Counted from the stretch's first letter, positions 48,801 to 60,285 are shown. The stretch: 64,000 nt of DNA from Chaetorhynchus papuensis (GCA_013396525.1 VWYX01000654.1:150546-214545); one strand, 5' to 3'. Numbers and translations are program-made. Notes: a model not told the origin generated them from the letters alone.

Positions 48801-49458
48801 TTAATTCATCAATATCTGGGTTGTCTCTTTTCGGAAGCTGCCTGAGAATCCAGAGAAGATGGGGAGCTCCTAGTTTATAACCACGCTGGCAAATCCAGGG
48901 AGTGCAGCTCCCTTCCAGCTCCCAGCCATGGATATTCCCCCAGAATGATGCACACACGGTGTTGACAGGGCTCTTCTCCTGGCTGCCTCGGGAGCTCAGC
49001 CCTTCCAGCCTGCTTTTGAGCATGTTCTGGCCACTTGATTGAGCCATCATTTTATCACGTGGCTTTTGTAACCTCTCTTGCCTCACTCTCATGCTGCCAA
49101 TAAATCACAGTTTCCCTCTGCTGTGTGCAGGTTTGGAGGGGGTTTTGGAGGTTTGAAGGAGAGAAGGGGATCTCCAGGTTTGCTTTTTGGGGTCAGTGCA
49201 TTGTATTTCACTGTGTAGCAAACCCAGGCCGAGTTTTCAGTTAAGGTTTTCAGGCAGAGCAGTCCAACAGGCAATTTCCTGTCCTAAGTAGTGTTATAAT
49301 TAGGGTTGCCACTGGAATGAAACACTCTGTGCCCATAATATGGTGTTACACCATGTTAGCATTTAATTGTCACATCTGACAGACTTCCACACCCCCACGT
49401 TTGGAGAGGGGAACTTCTCGTGCGCTGCTTTTCACAGCCTGGCTTTAAATTCTCTGTG
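42883..49458. other. Intergenic DNA, no gene seen
   Basis: About 6.6 kb without a recognisable exon or RNA gene. The stretch 45.0-46.7 kb is GC-richer and full of overlapping open frames (up to 209 codons at 46073-46702), but they oppose each other on both strands and show no domain. A TAAT-rich block lies at 46850-47060. Confidence 0.55.
46850..47060. promoter_or_regulatory. Candidate SOX/homeodomain regulatory block
   Basis: The block holds AACAATGG (optimal SOX word) at 46995-47002 and the palindrome TTAATTAA at 47013-47020, with further TAATTAT, CTAATGACTAATG and CAATTA words within 200 bases. It is repeat-free AT-rich sequence between GC-richer flanks. It is the densest homeodomain/SOX motif cluster I see in the middle of the window. 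Confidence 0.32.
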
Positions 49459-49510
49459 TTGTTCCCAATAAATTATTGTTCCCAATAATTATTGTTCCTC
49501 AATAAATATT
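49459..49510 (+). repeat. Three-unit 16-18-bp tandem repeat
   Basis: Three imperfect copies of GTTCCCAATAAATTATT lie in tandem. It creates several AATAAA words, which should not be read as genuine polyadenylation signals. Confidence 0.75.
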
Positions 49511-49888
49511 TCCATTCACGTGTGTATCAGTAGAGGACCGGGGACAGTGGGTAAATCATCACAAACCCTTGTGGTTAATTATCTGTACAAAGGCACACAC
49601 ACATTTATCAGCATCGTGGCTGCAGGAATGGCAAGAGAAAATGTTTGGATTTGGTGATCAAGGGAAACCTCTCCAATCCAGCTGTGCCAGCCCAGGAATC
49701 CTCCTGAGTTCTGTTCATAAAAGTAAATCAGCTGAAGCTGTCCACAGACACACACCAGGTTTAGGGGATCTTTGTGTTTCTCTCTGGCAAAAAAAGACAC
49801 TTTTGACACCAGCGACAGCATCCATGGGCAGTTTATAAACACAGCTTTCCATGGCTGGCCTTTAGGCTCGCAGGGGGGACACTGAAAA
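49511..49888. other. Intergenic DNA, no gene seen
   Basis: Unique sequence between two tandem repeats with no recognisable feature. Confidence 0.55.
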
Positions 49889-50044
49889 GAATAAAATTAA
49901 GAATAAAATTAAGAATGAAATTAAGAATGAAATTAAGAATAAAATTAAGAATGAAATTAAGAATGAAATTAAGAATGAAATTAAGAATAAAATTAAGAAT
50001 GAAATTGAGAATAAAATTAAGAATGAAATTGAGAATAAAATTAA
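49889..50044 (+). repeat. 12-bp minisatellite, 13 units
   Basis: Thirteen exact-length units of a 12-bp repeat with three variants: GAATAAAATTAA (A), GAATGAAATTAA (B) and GAATGAAATTGA (C). The order is A A B B A B B B A C A C A. The last units form a CA higher-order pair. Because 12 is divisible by three, both strands stay open and give periodic peptides (MKLR/IKLR-type forward, hydrophobic in reverse); these are by-products and not genes. Confidence 0.95.
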
Positions 50045-51047
50045 GAATAGACTGTGAGCTGCAGGCCTGGCTCGTGTGCGTGAGGAGCTGTTTGTGTGTG
50101 GATCATTGCTGGTGGCAGGCAGGAGCCTCCCCAGTTCATTAGGAGCCAACGGAAGTCCTGCAGCCCCAAATTCCTGTCATTTCATCTGGAGAGAGGAGGC
50201 CTCTGGCGTGTAACCAGATCTCTGCCCTGCTTTAGGGCTCCCTGATCTTTGCCTTCAGACTTCTGGCCAGGATTAATTTACATAGGGCTGGAAACAAGCG
50301 TGGCACTGGCCGGCGGCTTGAGTTACACGCAGGGAGCACCAATAAACTTCCTGGTGCAGCTAATAAAGGAAATTGGGGAGGAAGGAACAGCCTATCAATT
50401 ATCAATAGGAGAAAAGTCGCAGGGATCGGGCGAATTAAAGCGTGCAAAGCAAGGAGTCCAAAGTTGGGATTCAAAAGGGGACGCGGAGCTCCCTCTGATT
50501 TTGAGCAGAATTCCATTTACAGACTGGCAGCAGAAGAGGAAAAGAAGGCCAGGGACAGGGAGAGTAACGGCTGGAGACAGCACATTTTGGGCAGAAAGGA
50601 AAAAGGGAGGATTTATTCCTAGCTGGGAGAGGGGCAGATGTGCCACTTCTCAGAAGGTGTGAAAAAAACCACATTTTGGAGGCGATTTTCTTGAGCCATT
50701 TGTTTGCATTGTTGTTTTAGCACCGCTCCTATTTTGCTCTGATCACTAATAAATTAATTTAATTCATTCCAGTGGGAACAGTACTTCCATATTCACTGAT
50801 GACTCTGCCCCAGGGAAAGGAACTGGGACATCACGGAAGAAGATAGAACCCCACTTTTGTGGGGATTTTCCCCCCTCACCACTCTCCAGTTAATGGGGAT
50901 TTTTCACCAGTGGCTAAATCTTCTCCATTTCCAAGGATCCCACCCTGCATCTCAAATACATTAATACTTTCTGCCTTGGGTCTAAGTTTTCTTCCAAATT
51001 GGGCTTGTAATCCTTTCTGCAACCTATTTCTGCTTGTTTCCTTAGAA
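50045..51047. other. Intergenic DNA, no gene seen
   Basis: About 1 kb of unique sequence between two simple-repeat arrays. Overlapping open frames on both strands have no recognisable domain. Confidence 0.55.
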
Positions 51048-51056
51048 GAGGAGGAG

Positions 51057-51146
<90 letters not shown>
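51048..51146 (+). repeat. Compound trinucleotide microsatellite (GAG)4(TAG)11(TAA)18
   Basis: A continuous 99-bp trinucleotide tract made of three pure blocks in register: GAG at 51048-51059, TAG at 51060-51092 and TAA at 51093-51146. Each block differs from the next by one base, which fits point mutation of a unit followed by slippage expansion. The reverse strand gives a poly-tyrosine open frame, which is an artefact. Confidence 0.97.
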
Positions 51147-51148
<2 letters not shown>

Positions 51149-52443
51149 TGCTGATGGCCAAATTGCTTCTCTTTTCATGTTCAGATTTCACCCCAACCCA
51201 CAAAAGAGATTAAGAACAAGATCCAGGAGAGTAAAAACAGATATTTGGTCCTGCAGCACTCTTCCATGAGGTCATGGATCAGAAAGAAAAAGGTCCAGAA
51301 ATCCCCAAAATGGGCCACACCCTGACGCAGGCCTAACCCTAAGTTAGGCCTAACTCTGAGCTCACTGCTGAGTCTCTTCTTGGCAGATGGGCTGAGCAGA
51401 GGGATTTCCTCTGCCAACGAGCTCCTTACAATCTGTGCTTTTCAGTAGTCGGAGTCAGGATTGGGAAAGTTGTTTATTATTCAACCATCCCTTCCAAAGC
51501 AAGGGAAACTCTGTTTATAAGAAGCTTCAAAAGCCTCTGTCACAGCTATCAAGGCTCTACACTCTGTGCCTTTGCCAAGTCAAATTAGGTTATTTTACTT
51601 GATATTAAGTTTGACAAGCAAAGAGCCTGTGAAAACCAGAATCCCAACTGGGCGTGCCTCCCGCAGCTCGCTCCACTTTTGAGGGCTAAAATTCCTCCAG
51701 TAGCCCCATTCTCCACTCTCAGATTTCTGTCTGTATTTATCTTGTCTGGAAATTCCCCTCAACTGCGTCCTAGACATCTTCTAATATTTAGATTCTCCAA
51801 GAATGTGACCAACTTTGTTTTGGCAAACCGGTCTCACCGCACGGGGATGTCTCTGTGGGCTTTGGTTTCCAGGTACCTCCACAGATGATAAATTTATTAT
51901 CATGCTAATTTGCAGGTCCACTGAGTGTATCAGACTTGTGGGCTCCTCCATCCTATGAAAATACCCTTTTGTTGCATCATTTCCTGGTGGGCACTGCGCC
52001 AAGTTGATTTGGGTATTAACAGCCGTAGATAATGAGGCAAAATATTAATAACACACTGCATTTTTAGAAAGCAGGACAAGCTCTTTGAGGACAGAGGGAA
52101 CGTGGAAGATTTCACTCCTTACTGCCTTTCACTAATTTGCTTTGGTGCTGTTGAAAACAGGATCAGGCCTTTGAGACCCACAGCGCTCCAAAATCCACAG
52201 AATTATTTAATCAAGTCATCCTTGCACTTTACTGAATAAGGCTGTGAATGTTGGCCTAAATGCTTCCCAAATCTCTGCCATGGATTTCCCCCCATCATTT
52301 TGGGAGCCCAGCTTTGGGACAGCTCCATCGCTGTCTGCTTTACCACTCTTGTTCCAGTGTTTGTGCTTCCGATCGGTGTGGTCGCCAAAACTGAAGCAGA
52401 ACTTAAATCTATTCTTCAACAGATTGAAATATGGATCCACATT
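51147..52443. other. Intergenic DNA, no gene seen
   Basis: No exon or RNA gene recognised. A perfect 8-bp inverted repeat with a 5-base loop (GGCCTAAC/GTTAGGCC, 51330-51350) is present but has no terminator-like tail. Confidence 0.55.
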
Positions 52444-52535
52444 ATCATAGAAACATGGAATAATTGAATTATAGCCTGGGTTGGATGGGATTTTAGAGAT
52501 CACCTAGATCCAATCCCACTGCCCTGATCCATTCC
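52444..52535 (-). mobile_element. CR1: CR1 LINE 3' end fragment, diverged
   Basis: On the plus strand the segment starts ATCATAGAAACATGGAATAA and continues with a CCTGGGTTGGATGGGATTTT block, then GAGATCACCTAGATCCAATC, which corresponds to the reverse complement of the CR1 3' end. It is more diverged than the other three CR1 pieces and fades after about 52535. No coding part is present. Confidence 0.75.
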
Positions 52536-53282
52536 ATGAAGAGAGAATATTTGCCCCTTCTCTGACAATGCCTTGTGCTCCAGGAAGAGTTGTTGGCAGT
52601 GGGAAAAGGAGCTCCAAAGGGGCTGGTGTGGCTGCGTGGGAGGTGTTTTCCTGATCTCTCCATGCCCTTTTCTGGCTGCAGCCCAGCAGAGCCATTCCCA
52701 CAAGGCTGGGGTGAAGCAGCCTGAGGGATCCTTGACTTTTCCAAGCCATCAGAGGGTCAGGGATCTCTCTTTGCACTCGGACTCTGTGCTGATAGGAGAC
52801 ACCCCAAAAAAGGGTGATCCAAGAAAATTGCACCAGGCTGGCACTGAGAGCCCCTATCACATCACAACCCCCCAAATAAGAGCTCTTTCCTTGCCACAGA
52901 GGGGGAAATGAAGGAGAAACTCCGCAGGGGAAAACCTGTGCAAAGTAAGAGCCCAGAGTTTTATAAGGGAGCAGTGGGTCAGGGTGTGTAAATTTGACTG
53001 TCACACTCCTGTACAATTTAGGTGCACATAAAAAGTCTGAGAATGCCACTTTATTGACTCCTCAGTAAATGCAGTGTGCACTCCAGGAGAGGCTCTTGTC
53101 TTACATCCTGGGGATAAGGTCACTGCTTTGGGATTCATAAATGGGGTCTGGACAGGAAGAGGGGATTACGCTGGCAGTGCGAGAATCCACCACGAGGAAT
53201 ATTTACAAGCTATAAATCCAGCTGTTAATTTCAGGTTATCAAAACCAATCACTGTCTCTCAGCTCTCAAACAGCATCTCATA
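52536..53282. other. Intergenic DNA, no gene seen
   Basis: No recognisable exon, RNA gene or repeat between the CR1 fragment and the ATC repeat. Confidence 0.55.
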
Positions 53283-53324
53283 ATCATCATCATCATCATC
53301 ATCATCATCACCATCATCATCATC
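53283..53324 (+). repeat. (ATC)n microsatellite
   Basis: Nine ATC units, one ACC unit and four more ATC units. A single substitution interrupts the array. Confidence 0.95.
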
Positions 53325-53559
53325 ACACCAGTAATCAGCCACAGCAGAATGAACCCACAGTGAAGCTGAATTTCTTTAAGTGCATTGTGTTCTTTTCCTT
53401 CACTAAACATTGAATCCCAGCCTCAATTAACGAGATATTTCTTGCTTAGGCAGGAGAGGGGGCAGGAGGGGGAGAGGCCTTCAAGAAATACATGCCCAGC
53501 TTTCAGGAAGCAGAAATGTGTTTGTAATTTGCAACAGGAGGGAAAATAAAAGGCTGAAA

Positions 53560-53810
53560 AGAAAGATTGATTCCAGTTTTCAGACTATTAAATCAATGTC
53601 AACTTATCAAATCCTTGTATTTCCTGGAAGGAGAACAAAGGTAACATAAATGAATATGTTTCCGGATTTGTGATCTGTTTACAGTTATATTGTGCACTTA
53701 TTAGCAGTGTGTCTATTCAACCGCAATTAGAAAGACTACCAGTTCTCCTTTGAGCTTCATGTGTAAATTTGTACTCAGAGGAGCGATAAACAAAAATCAA
53801 TCTCTACAGG
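53560..53810. promoter_or_regulatory. Candidate conserved non-coding element
   Basis: Repeat-free AT-rich block with GATTGATT, TTAAATCAATG, CGATAAACAAAAATCAAT and GCAATTAG words (homeodomain- and FOX/SOX-like). It sits next to a second similar block 430 bases downstream. The proposal rests on motif content only. Confidence 0.28.
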
Positions 53811-54239
53811 AGCTGTTCAGACAAGCACCCTTCAGACTTTACTACCGACAGCTGCACTGAAATACTTCCCCAACCACAGGACAGAAGCTGCCAGCTGTTC
53901 TAACCCTGCACACAGAGCTCTGCCTTGCAGCCTGGTCCCACAGCAGCGTCTCAGCTCGGAGCCACTTATGTTGCTTTTATACTGAAATGATGTGTGAGGG
54001 TGCATTTCTGTCATCTTCAGACCGAGCCACTGCCCATCCACCCAGGTGTGAGAGCACAGCCAGGGCCCTACAAGGGACAAAGCCCCATCCCGTTGGCAGG
54101 ATAGTCCCATATCCCAAATCTGCAGAGCAATGAAGAAGCCATTCATAGCACAGAACGTCTGCAGTTTGGGTCTCAGCGTGTTCTGAGTTGTGGCAGAGGT
54201 GGAGAGCCTGATCTTTTTTGGCTTCCTTCTCCATCAACC

Positions 54240-54480
54240 TTGTTTTCTAATTTTGTACTAATCAGCTTTTATTGTCTCAAGTGACAGGATCTTTATGCAT
54301 CCTTGGGGATAATGATCTACGGTGCTCTCGAGCTGTCATTTTGATGAGAGATTGACGGGGTTGAATAAACAGGTCAATCCTAACATAAAGATTATCATTG
54401 AAAATCAGCTGTCAGAGGCCCCGCTTAATTTATTCTGACCTCATATCACAGAAAGCAACACGAATCCTTCTGGAAATACC
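54240..54480. promoter_or_regulatory. Candidate conserved non-coding element (FOX, MEIS, E-box words)
   Basis: Within about 170 bases lie two TGTCA-type MEIS words (AGCTGTCATTTTGATG near 54331 and CTGTCA at 54409-54414), a FOX word TAAACA at 54366-54371, and a CAGCTG E-box at 54406-54411 that overlaps the second MEIS word. The sequence is repeat-free, with ATAATGATC and TATCATTG words. Overlapping E-box and MEIS sites are typical of developmental enhancers, but conservation is not tested. Confidence 0.33.
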
Positions 54481-56039
54481 AAGATAGCTCTGGCTCAGTT
54501 CCAGCACTGACAAAGATATTTTGATCAATGGCTGGGTAGGTTCCTTTTACAATGAAATTAGGCGTGGTGTGTCCTCGCCGGAGTCCAACAAATCATTGCA
54601 TGCTGCTTATTCTCCTCCATCCTTCCTCTGTGGAACAGGATCCAGCAGACTGGGTTCAGAGTGCAGCAGGGCTGGGAACAGAGATTCCACTGGATTTCAC
54701 ACCAAAATCTTCATTGCTCTTTCTCCCACGGCTCTCTGCTCCTCATGTTTTGCTTCCCCTGTGATGTTTGACAATAAGGGCTCATAAAACACAAGAGTGA
54801 AGTGAAATGACCGTGTCTCTCAAACTGTGCATTTTGAAACCATCTTTGGCTTTCTAGAAACTCTGAATCTGTAGGAAAATGGATGCATTTGCCTTTTTTT
54901 TTTCAGAACTATTATGATTTTCCTAAGTTTTTTAATTGCTTATTAAGGGAAGAGATCAATTAGAGAGGTACAAATTTCCTGAAACACTCTGACCAACCTG
55001 ATGTCTCCATTCCTCAGAGGACACCAGAAAAATCTCAGGCACTACATGAGTGCAACATCATCCAAAGAGATCTTTTCCAGGAGAACTCCACTTGGGCAGC
55101 TTTTAAGCTTTTTTTCCCCAGCCCTGTGATGTGATGGGTGTCTCTTAGGTGCCAAAACCATCAGATTTAAGTGAGGAATCCAATCAGAGAGTGCACATAT
55201 GTAAAATGCTGTGTCTGGGTGCAGACATCAGCCTCCAAATGTTTGGGGTGGGTGAATATTTCTGCGGAATAACCTTTTTGTGACAGATTCCTCTGTGACT
55301 GCCTCCACTCCCGGGTTTCTCCTGCTTTCCTCTGAAGCAGCCTGAGTTGCCGTGATAATGAGGGGTTGGATTTTCCATGTACTGGGGTTATTTCTGTGAA
55401 ATCATGGAGCACCTGCCATGGGAAGTGGGGAGGACAAGTTCCTCAGCCTGCTGATAAAGGGATTTCTCATGAGGTGATGATGATTCAGGATTCACAAGGA
55501 TTGCCCTAATTGTGGAGTGATGCCTGCCCGGGTGGTTCCCTCCACACCATGCCCAGCCAGGGAGATGGGAAAAGACAGTTCCAGCATGGGATTGGTGCCT
55601 TTGGCTTCTCCAAATGTGTTCTGAGGAGCTACCACACATTAGGGCAGCTCCAGTGGTGATGCCTCTGGTTTTTTATCCTTTATCCTGGAACTGCTGGGGT
55701 TTCACTGTTACAGGAGGTTCCCGTGACTTGGAGGCTGAAGCCAACTTTGAGTGTCTGGAAATTAAACCAAACCAGGCACCAGGGTTACAGATCCTTGTCC
55801 CTGTGGCTTGGTCCATCCCACCAAACGAGAGATGTGCCAGCTCCAGCAGCCCCTTCTCCCTGCTGGCTCCAGCAGGGATTGCTCCGGGTGCTTCCCTGGT
55901 GGTTACCAAAGCGAGCAAAGCCCAGCGCTGTGTGAAGCCAGGCAGCCCGTGGGCTCCGAGGGGGAAGGGAAATGAAAGAATATTTAAAATAAACAAATAT
56001 ACATCCCAGGAAAAGCTCTTCCCAAGAATGTGTAGAGAA

Positions 56040-56400
56040 CTGCCTGCAATCAGTTAATCAGCATAATTGTTTCTAATTAGGTTCCAGAGGCACCTCACAA
56101 ACAGAGGATGGGGATGGGGTCTGGGGAGTGCAAAGAGGAAAAACCTCGCAGTGCTGTATTAATGACAATCATAACTCTCTGCACAGCCAGGGAGGCTTCT
56201 GCTCTAATTAGAACCATTCTTGCTGAAATGGGAGGCGACATGATTTGTGAAAAAGACACCCTCAGCATGTAATTTTCTATGTAACAAATCTAGAAAGATG
56301 GATGCTCTTTGATCTCGATTCTCCTGTTATTGCTGTTCACACTGGGAAGGGCTCTTTAATGAAACAATCTCGAGGTAATTTACCGCCTTTGAAGTCCTGA
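56040..56400. promoter_or_regulatory. Candidate conserved non-coding element
   Basis: The stretch includes CAGTTAATCAGCATAATTG and TTTCTAATTAGG near its start, CTCTAATTAGAACC near 56203, and GATCTCGATTCTCCTG to GGTAATTTACCG near 56311-56384. AT-rich words with intact CpGs and no simple repeats give it an enhancer-like texture. Motif evidence only. Confidence 0.28.
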
Positions 56401-58564
56401 AATGTGCTGCCAACAAAATTTCTGGTTTAGTGGAGGCTGCTGCAGCAGTCACTCAGGGTTGCTTAATGGAGCACCAAAACTGGAACATCAAGACATCAAA
56501 GGTGAAGGTGCCATGTGATTAATAAACTGAGCTATTCATTTGTTTCTGCCTCAGAGGCAATCTGACAATTTATTGTCACCGGCTAATTTGCACTTTGTGA
56601 GTACTTGCTCTTGCTAGTTGTGCTGCCTATAGAACAAGATAAGTGATGTTTACACGGAGAGGGGAGGAGAATAGACCCTTTCTAAATCTGGGGAAGAGGA
56701 GGGAGAGGAGAGGTGGTTTCCAAAATGACCGTGGAAGCAACCCAGACTGTGGAATTTTATAGAGGGGAAGCCGGACCGAGGGGGGACTCGTTCCTGCAGG
56801 ATTCCCTGCCCTCCCCCTGCTGCCTTTGACCATCTCCTTGTTTACACGCAGTTGCCAGGAAGCAAATCCCAATTAAAAGTGGATTACAAGGCAATGAAAC
56901 AGCATTGTTATGAGGGAAGAGTTACACCAACCCATTTCTTTTTAATTTGCTGCCTAATCCAGGGGGTTCAGTGATACTGGGATAGGGAAGGTGGGTCTTG
57001 CAAATCTCTGTGGTGGCAACAAAGTCTGGTTTTTGAGGAGAGGTCTTTCCTCTTGGAAGTGCCCAAGTAGGAACTCCACCCCAACAGAACTTCCTTGCCT
57101 TGAAAAAGCCTGAAGTGAAATGAAACAGCCCAAAAAAAGGAGAGGAAAAGGTGTTTTCACAAAGAAAGTAAAAGCTTCGTTCAGATAATGAAGGCTGATC
57201 ACCTTTGTGACCAAGTGAAAACAAAATATTTGTCTAAGAATTCCGGGAATGCAATGGGGATGTGGAGTCTGATAATGCTGCCTGCAACAAGGAGGAGATT
57301 GGGGGAATCCAAACCATGAAGAGCAGGCAGAAATAGAGCCAGTACCTCCCAGATTAGATCTGCAGATGAACTCTCCCTGCCTGTTCCTGAGAAATCCCCT
57401 TTCCACGGCTCTGCCCCAGCAGGGGAGGGCAGCTGGATGCTGATCTCCCTCACTGCAGGGCACAGGAGCAAGGGGCATCCTCTGGAGGATGCTCAGCCTC
57501 CTCATCCGGCCTTGGATGTCGGAGCTTTCCAAAACCTCGGGCTACAGGGAGGTCACACACAAGGAATTTTTGTTTGATGGGGGTACACTGGCAAAGGAAT
57601 TCTATTAAGACACCTTCACAAAATTTATATCCAGCTTCAGGTTTTCAGCCTTCTCCCAAGAACTGGGAATGGGCAACTCCAAACCCAGTTTTGATGTTTT
57701 CAAAATTAAGGCAGAAATCTCAGGTCAGAAGAGCCCAAAGGCTGAGTCTGATCATGTTGGGCTTTTTCTTTTGGTTGTTCTTGTGGTGGGTTTTGGGGTG
57801 GGTTTTTTTAGTGTTTTCTGAGGATTTTATCCTCTCCTGTGCCACAAGCACAGACTTCTCTACCCTTTCATGGCAGCTTGTCCCACGTGGTGGTTGCAGG
57901 GTGGATGGGCTGCACTGTGCTGTGTCCACAGGGATATTGCCTAAGGCTTGCAGATACCCCACAGCCCCTGAACACAAACCAGAACCCTCCAAAACTTCCA
58001 CCTTGGGCTGCCCCAGCACCCAGGGATGTCCTGCCACGCCCAGCAAGGAGCAGCCGGCCAAACTGGTTCCGCTGGCGGGGTGAGGTGGTCTCGAATTCAC
58101 AGCACAAAGTAAATGTGCCAAACCAGTTCGGGGGAAGATCCCGGTGTGCCAGGCCAGGATGTCACAACCACCACGCTCTGTGTGGGCACAGCAAATATTT
58201 ATAGGCAACCTTTTCATGAACTGGCTGCAAACTGGGTTCACACTGGGAGGGTAGGCAGGGCCTTTGGGGTTATTTTTGGGCCTTGCAATGAGGCTGGAGA
58301 TAGGAGCCTCTTTGAGAGCTCGTTGCCTTCCTGAGCTGGGGAGAAGGGAGAAGTTGGGAGCTGTGCAAGGACTCAGGAGCAGTAATTAAAAAATCAGCTG
58401 GAGGACTGCTATCAAACCTCTGAAAGGTATTGTTTCGTGAGCTGGTGAAGCTGGAGGCAGTAATTTGGCTCTTTAGGAACCCCTGACCATTAAAATCTAA
58501 ATTTTGCTGCGCAAAGAATCAGAAAGAACCACAAGCTGCAGCACAGGAGAAAAGAGTGATTGTA

Positions 58565-58590
58565 ATTTTCTTTTTATTTTTTTTTTTTAA
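58565..58590 (+). repeat. T-rich low-complexity tract
   Basis: A run of T residues with a single A. No associated retroposon body is recognised. Confidence 0.75.
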
Positions 58591-58738
58591 GGGAAAAGAA
58601 GTCTCATCTCTTTGCTCTATGGGGGTTAACATGCAGCATCCTGGCTCCTGTCACTGAGAAGCACGATAAGACTTCAAAGAGTACAGTGCAGGGCAGATAC
58701 AGGCAGGCAACAGAAACTGGGGCTAATAAGAAGCTTGT

Positions 58739-58790
58739 AAAAAAATCCAAAAAAAACCCAAAAAACCCACAAAACAACCCCCCCAACCAG
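58739..58790 (+). repeat. A/C-rich low-complexity tract
   Basis: A and C runs (CAAAAAACCCA-type) without G or T over most of its length. Simple sequence only. Confidence 0.75.
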
Positions 58791-58839
58791 AAAAGAGCCC
58801 TTAATGAGATCTTACATGACACAATCATTGTCCATCTTA

Positions 58840-59150
58840 AATAACCTCTTTTTATTAGCAGGTTTAGAGGACCCCAGACGGCAGCAAAATATTATCTGAG
58901 GTCCATAGCCATGGGCATGGAGCAAGGAAAGTGAATTTGAAGACCTCGCTACATCTGGAGTTTATCAGCTCTTTTCCTGGCTAGTATTACAGTAAACAAT
59001 TATCTGTAGATCAGGAGACAGCAGGGACTTTAAAGACCCAAATTACAGAGAAAGGGAGAGAGGGAAGGAGAACACGAGAGATAAAAAGGAGCCTATGCAT
59101 CTTATCGTGCTAATGAAATCAACCTGACAATCACGGCAGGCTGCGGGGGT
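58840..59150. promoter_or_regulatory. Candidate conserved non-coding element
   Basis: Repeat-poor block with AAACAATTATCTGTAG, TATTATCTGAGG and CTTATCGTGCTAATGAAAT words, giving homeodomain and GATA-like (TTATC) sites. It lies just upstream of a recent 227-bp tandem duplication. Tentative. Confidence 0.27.
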
Positions 59151-59300
59151 ATTACAGTGTCTGGGATGGAATGAGCAGTCCCAGCTCAGGCTCCTGTGTC
59201 AAACAGCAAATAGACACGAAAGGGAAGAAAAATGGGCCGCTAGGGGAAGGCAAAGTGATTTATGGGCAGCAGTGGGATGGCTGGGCAGCTTTAAACCCTC

Positions 59301-59527
59301 CTCGAGTGTGCTGTCAGGAGAACAACATATTCAAATGGTGCCATTAGCATCTCGAGGGGCTGGGAGCCGTTCTGCAGCACGGAAAAGCTCCCAAAATGTG
59401 ATTAATGAGGAAATTAAAGAGTGCCTGCAGCCATGGTGCCATTGACGTGCTGAGGAACCATCACCTGTCGCAAGGGTTGGGAATAATCCCGCTCGTTCCG
59501 TGGGCAAATTCGACTGATTCCCACTGT
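59301..59527 (+). repeat. ~227-bp tandem duplication, unit 1
   Basis: First of two head-to-tail units, beginning CTCGAGTGTG. It shares with unit 2 long identical blocks such as CAAAATGTGATTAATGAGGA and ACCATCACCTGTCGCAAGGG. Reverse open frames across the two units give two copies of the same peptide phrase, which is an effect of the duplication. Confidence 0.92.
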
Positions 59528-59754
59528 CTCGAGTGTCTGTCAGGAATGCAACATATTCCAATGGTTCCATGAGCATTTCAAGGGGCTGGGAGCTGTTCTG
59601 CAGCACAGAAAAGCTCCCAAAATGTGATTAATGAGGAAATTAATGAGTGCCTGCAGCCGTGGAGCCGTTGACGTGCTGAGGAACCATCACCTGTCGCAAG
59701 GGTTGGGAATAATCCCGCTCGTTCTGTGGGCAAATTCGACCAATTCCCGCTGTT
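59528..59754 (+). repeat. ~227-bp tandem duplication, unit 2
   Basis: Second unit, around 90% identical to unit 1 by eye and offset by 226-227 bases. Homology ends near the phrase CGCTGTTTC, where unit 1 passes into unit 2. CpG-containing words such as TGTCGCAAGG and CCCGCTCGTT are retained in both units, which suggests the duplication is not very old. Confidence 0.92.
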
Positions 59755-60285
59755 TCCAGCATTTCTCTCCTGGAGTGCTCCTGGCTGGCTGCAAACAGCA
59801 GCTCTTCCAGCCAACAGTTGGTCACAAAAGGCTGTTTCCCAAAATTCTGGGAGGTAAAATGACCAGCTGCCGTTACAAATGTTAAGGTGTGCTCTATTCT
59901 TATAAAGGTCTGATGGATCCGTTTGGAAAATTCCATTTTCCCCCCCTCACCTTCATCCATGGACTTTCTGTGTCTTTCAAGTGGAAACAACCAAGCCAAA
60001 GGATTTCACGACTGGAAAAAGATAAAGGGAAAATGGGCTTTGGGGTTGGGAGTGAAATACCGGAATATTTCGCTTAGCAATGCTTCTGGGGCATTAAAAT
60101 TGTGTTTGTCCAGTTCTGCGTCGCACAAAGAGGTTCTAAGACTCAAAAAATATTGACAGGAGATCCTCACGTTCACAGCCAAATCTCCTCCAGCATGAAC
60201 AGGGCTCCCCATGGCTCATCCTGCTCTGAGACAGAGCTCCAACCACTAAAAAAATGCACCTGGAGAAAGCCTTCCCACCACAACA
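59755..60285. other. Intergenic DNA, no gene seen
   Basis: Unique sequence between a tandem duplication and the 10-bp array. No exon or RNA gene recognised. Confidence 0.55.

Larger units (their letters stand above)
53325..59300. other. Intergenic DNA with several enhancer-like blocks
   Basis: About 6 kb without recognisable exons. It contains four AT-rich, repeat-free blocks listed separately (53560-53810, 54240-54480, 56040-56400, 58840-59150), T- and A/C-rich low-complexity tracts at 58565-58590 and 58739-58790, and otherwise unremarkable sequence. Confidence 0.55.

Noticed and set aside
49459..49510. Cluster of AATAAA words as polyadenylation signals
   Set aside because: They are created by a short tandem repeat, with no upstream exon.
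49915..50142. Forward open frame giving a periodic lysine/leucine/arginine peptide
   Set aside because: It is translated 12-bp minisatellite. The reverse strand is equally open, and there is no start context or domain to support a gene.
50876..51178. Reverse frame with a long poly-tyrosine run
   Set aside because: It is the complement of the TAG/TAA microsatellite and not a protein.
51330..51350. 8-bp hairpin with a CCTAACCCTAA telomere-like word
   Set aside because: One telomeric hexamer and a bit is expected by chance, and a hairpin this short has no clear function in vertebrate intergenic DNA.
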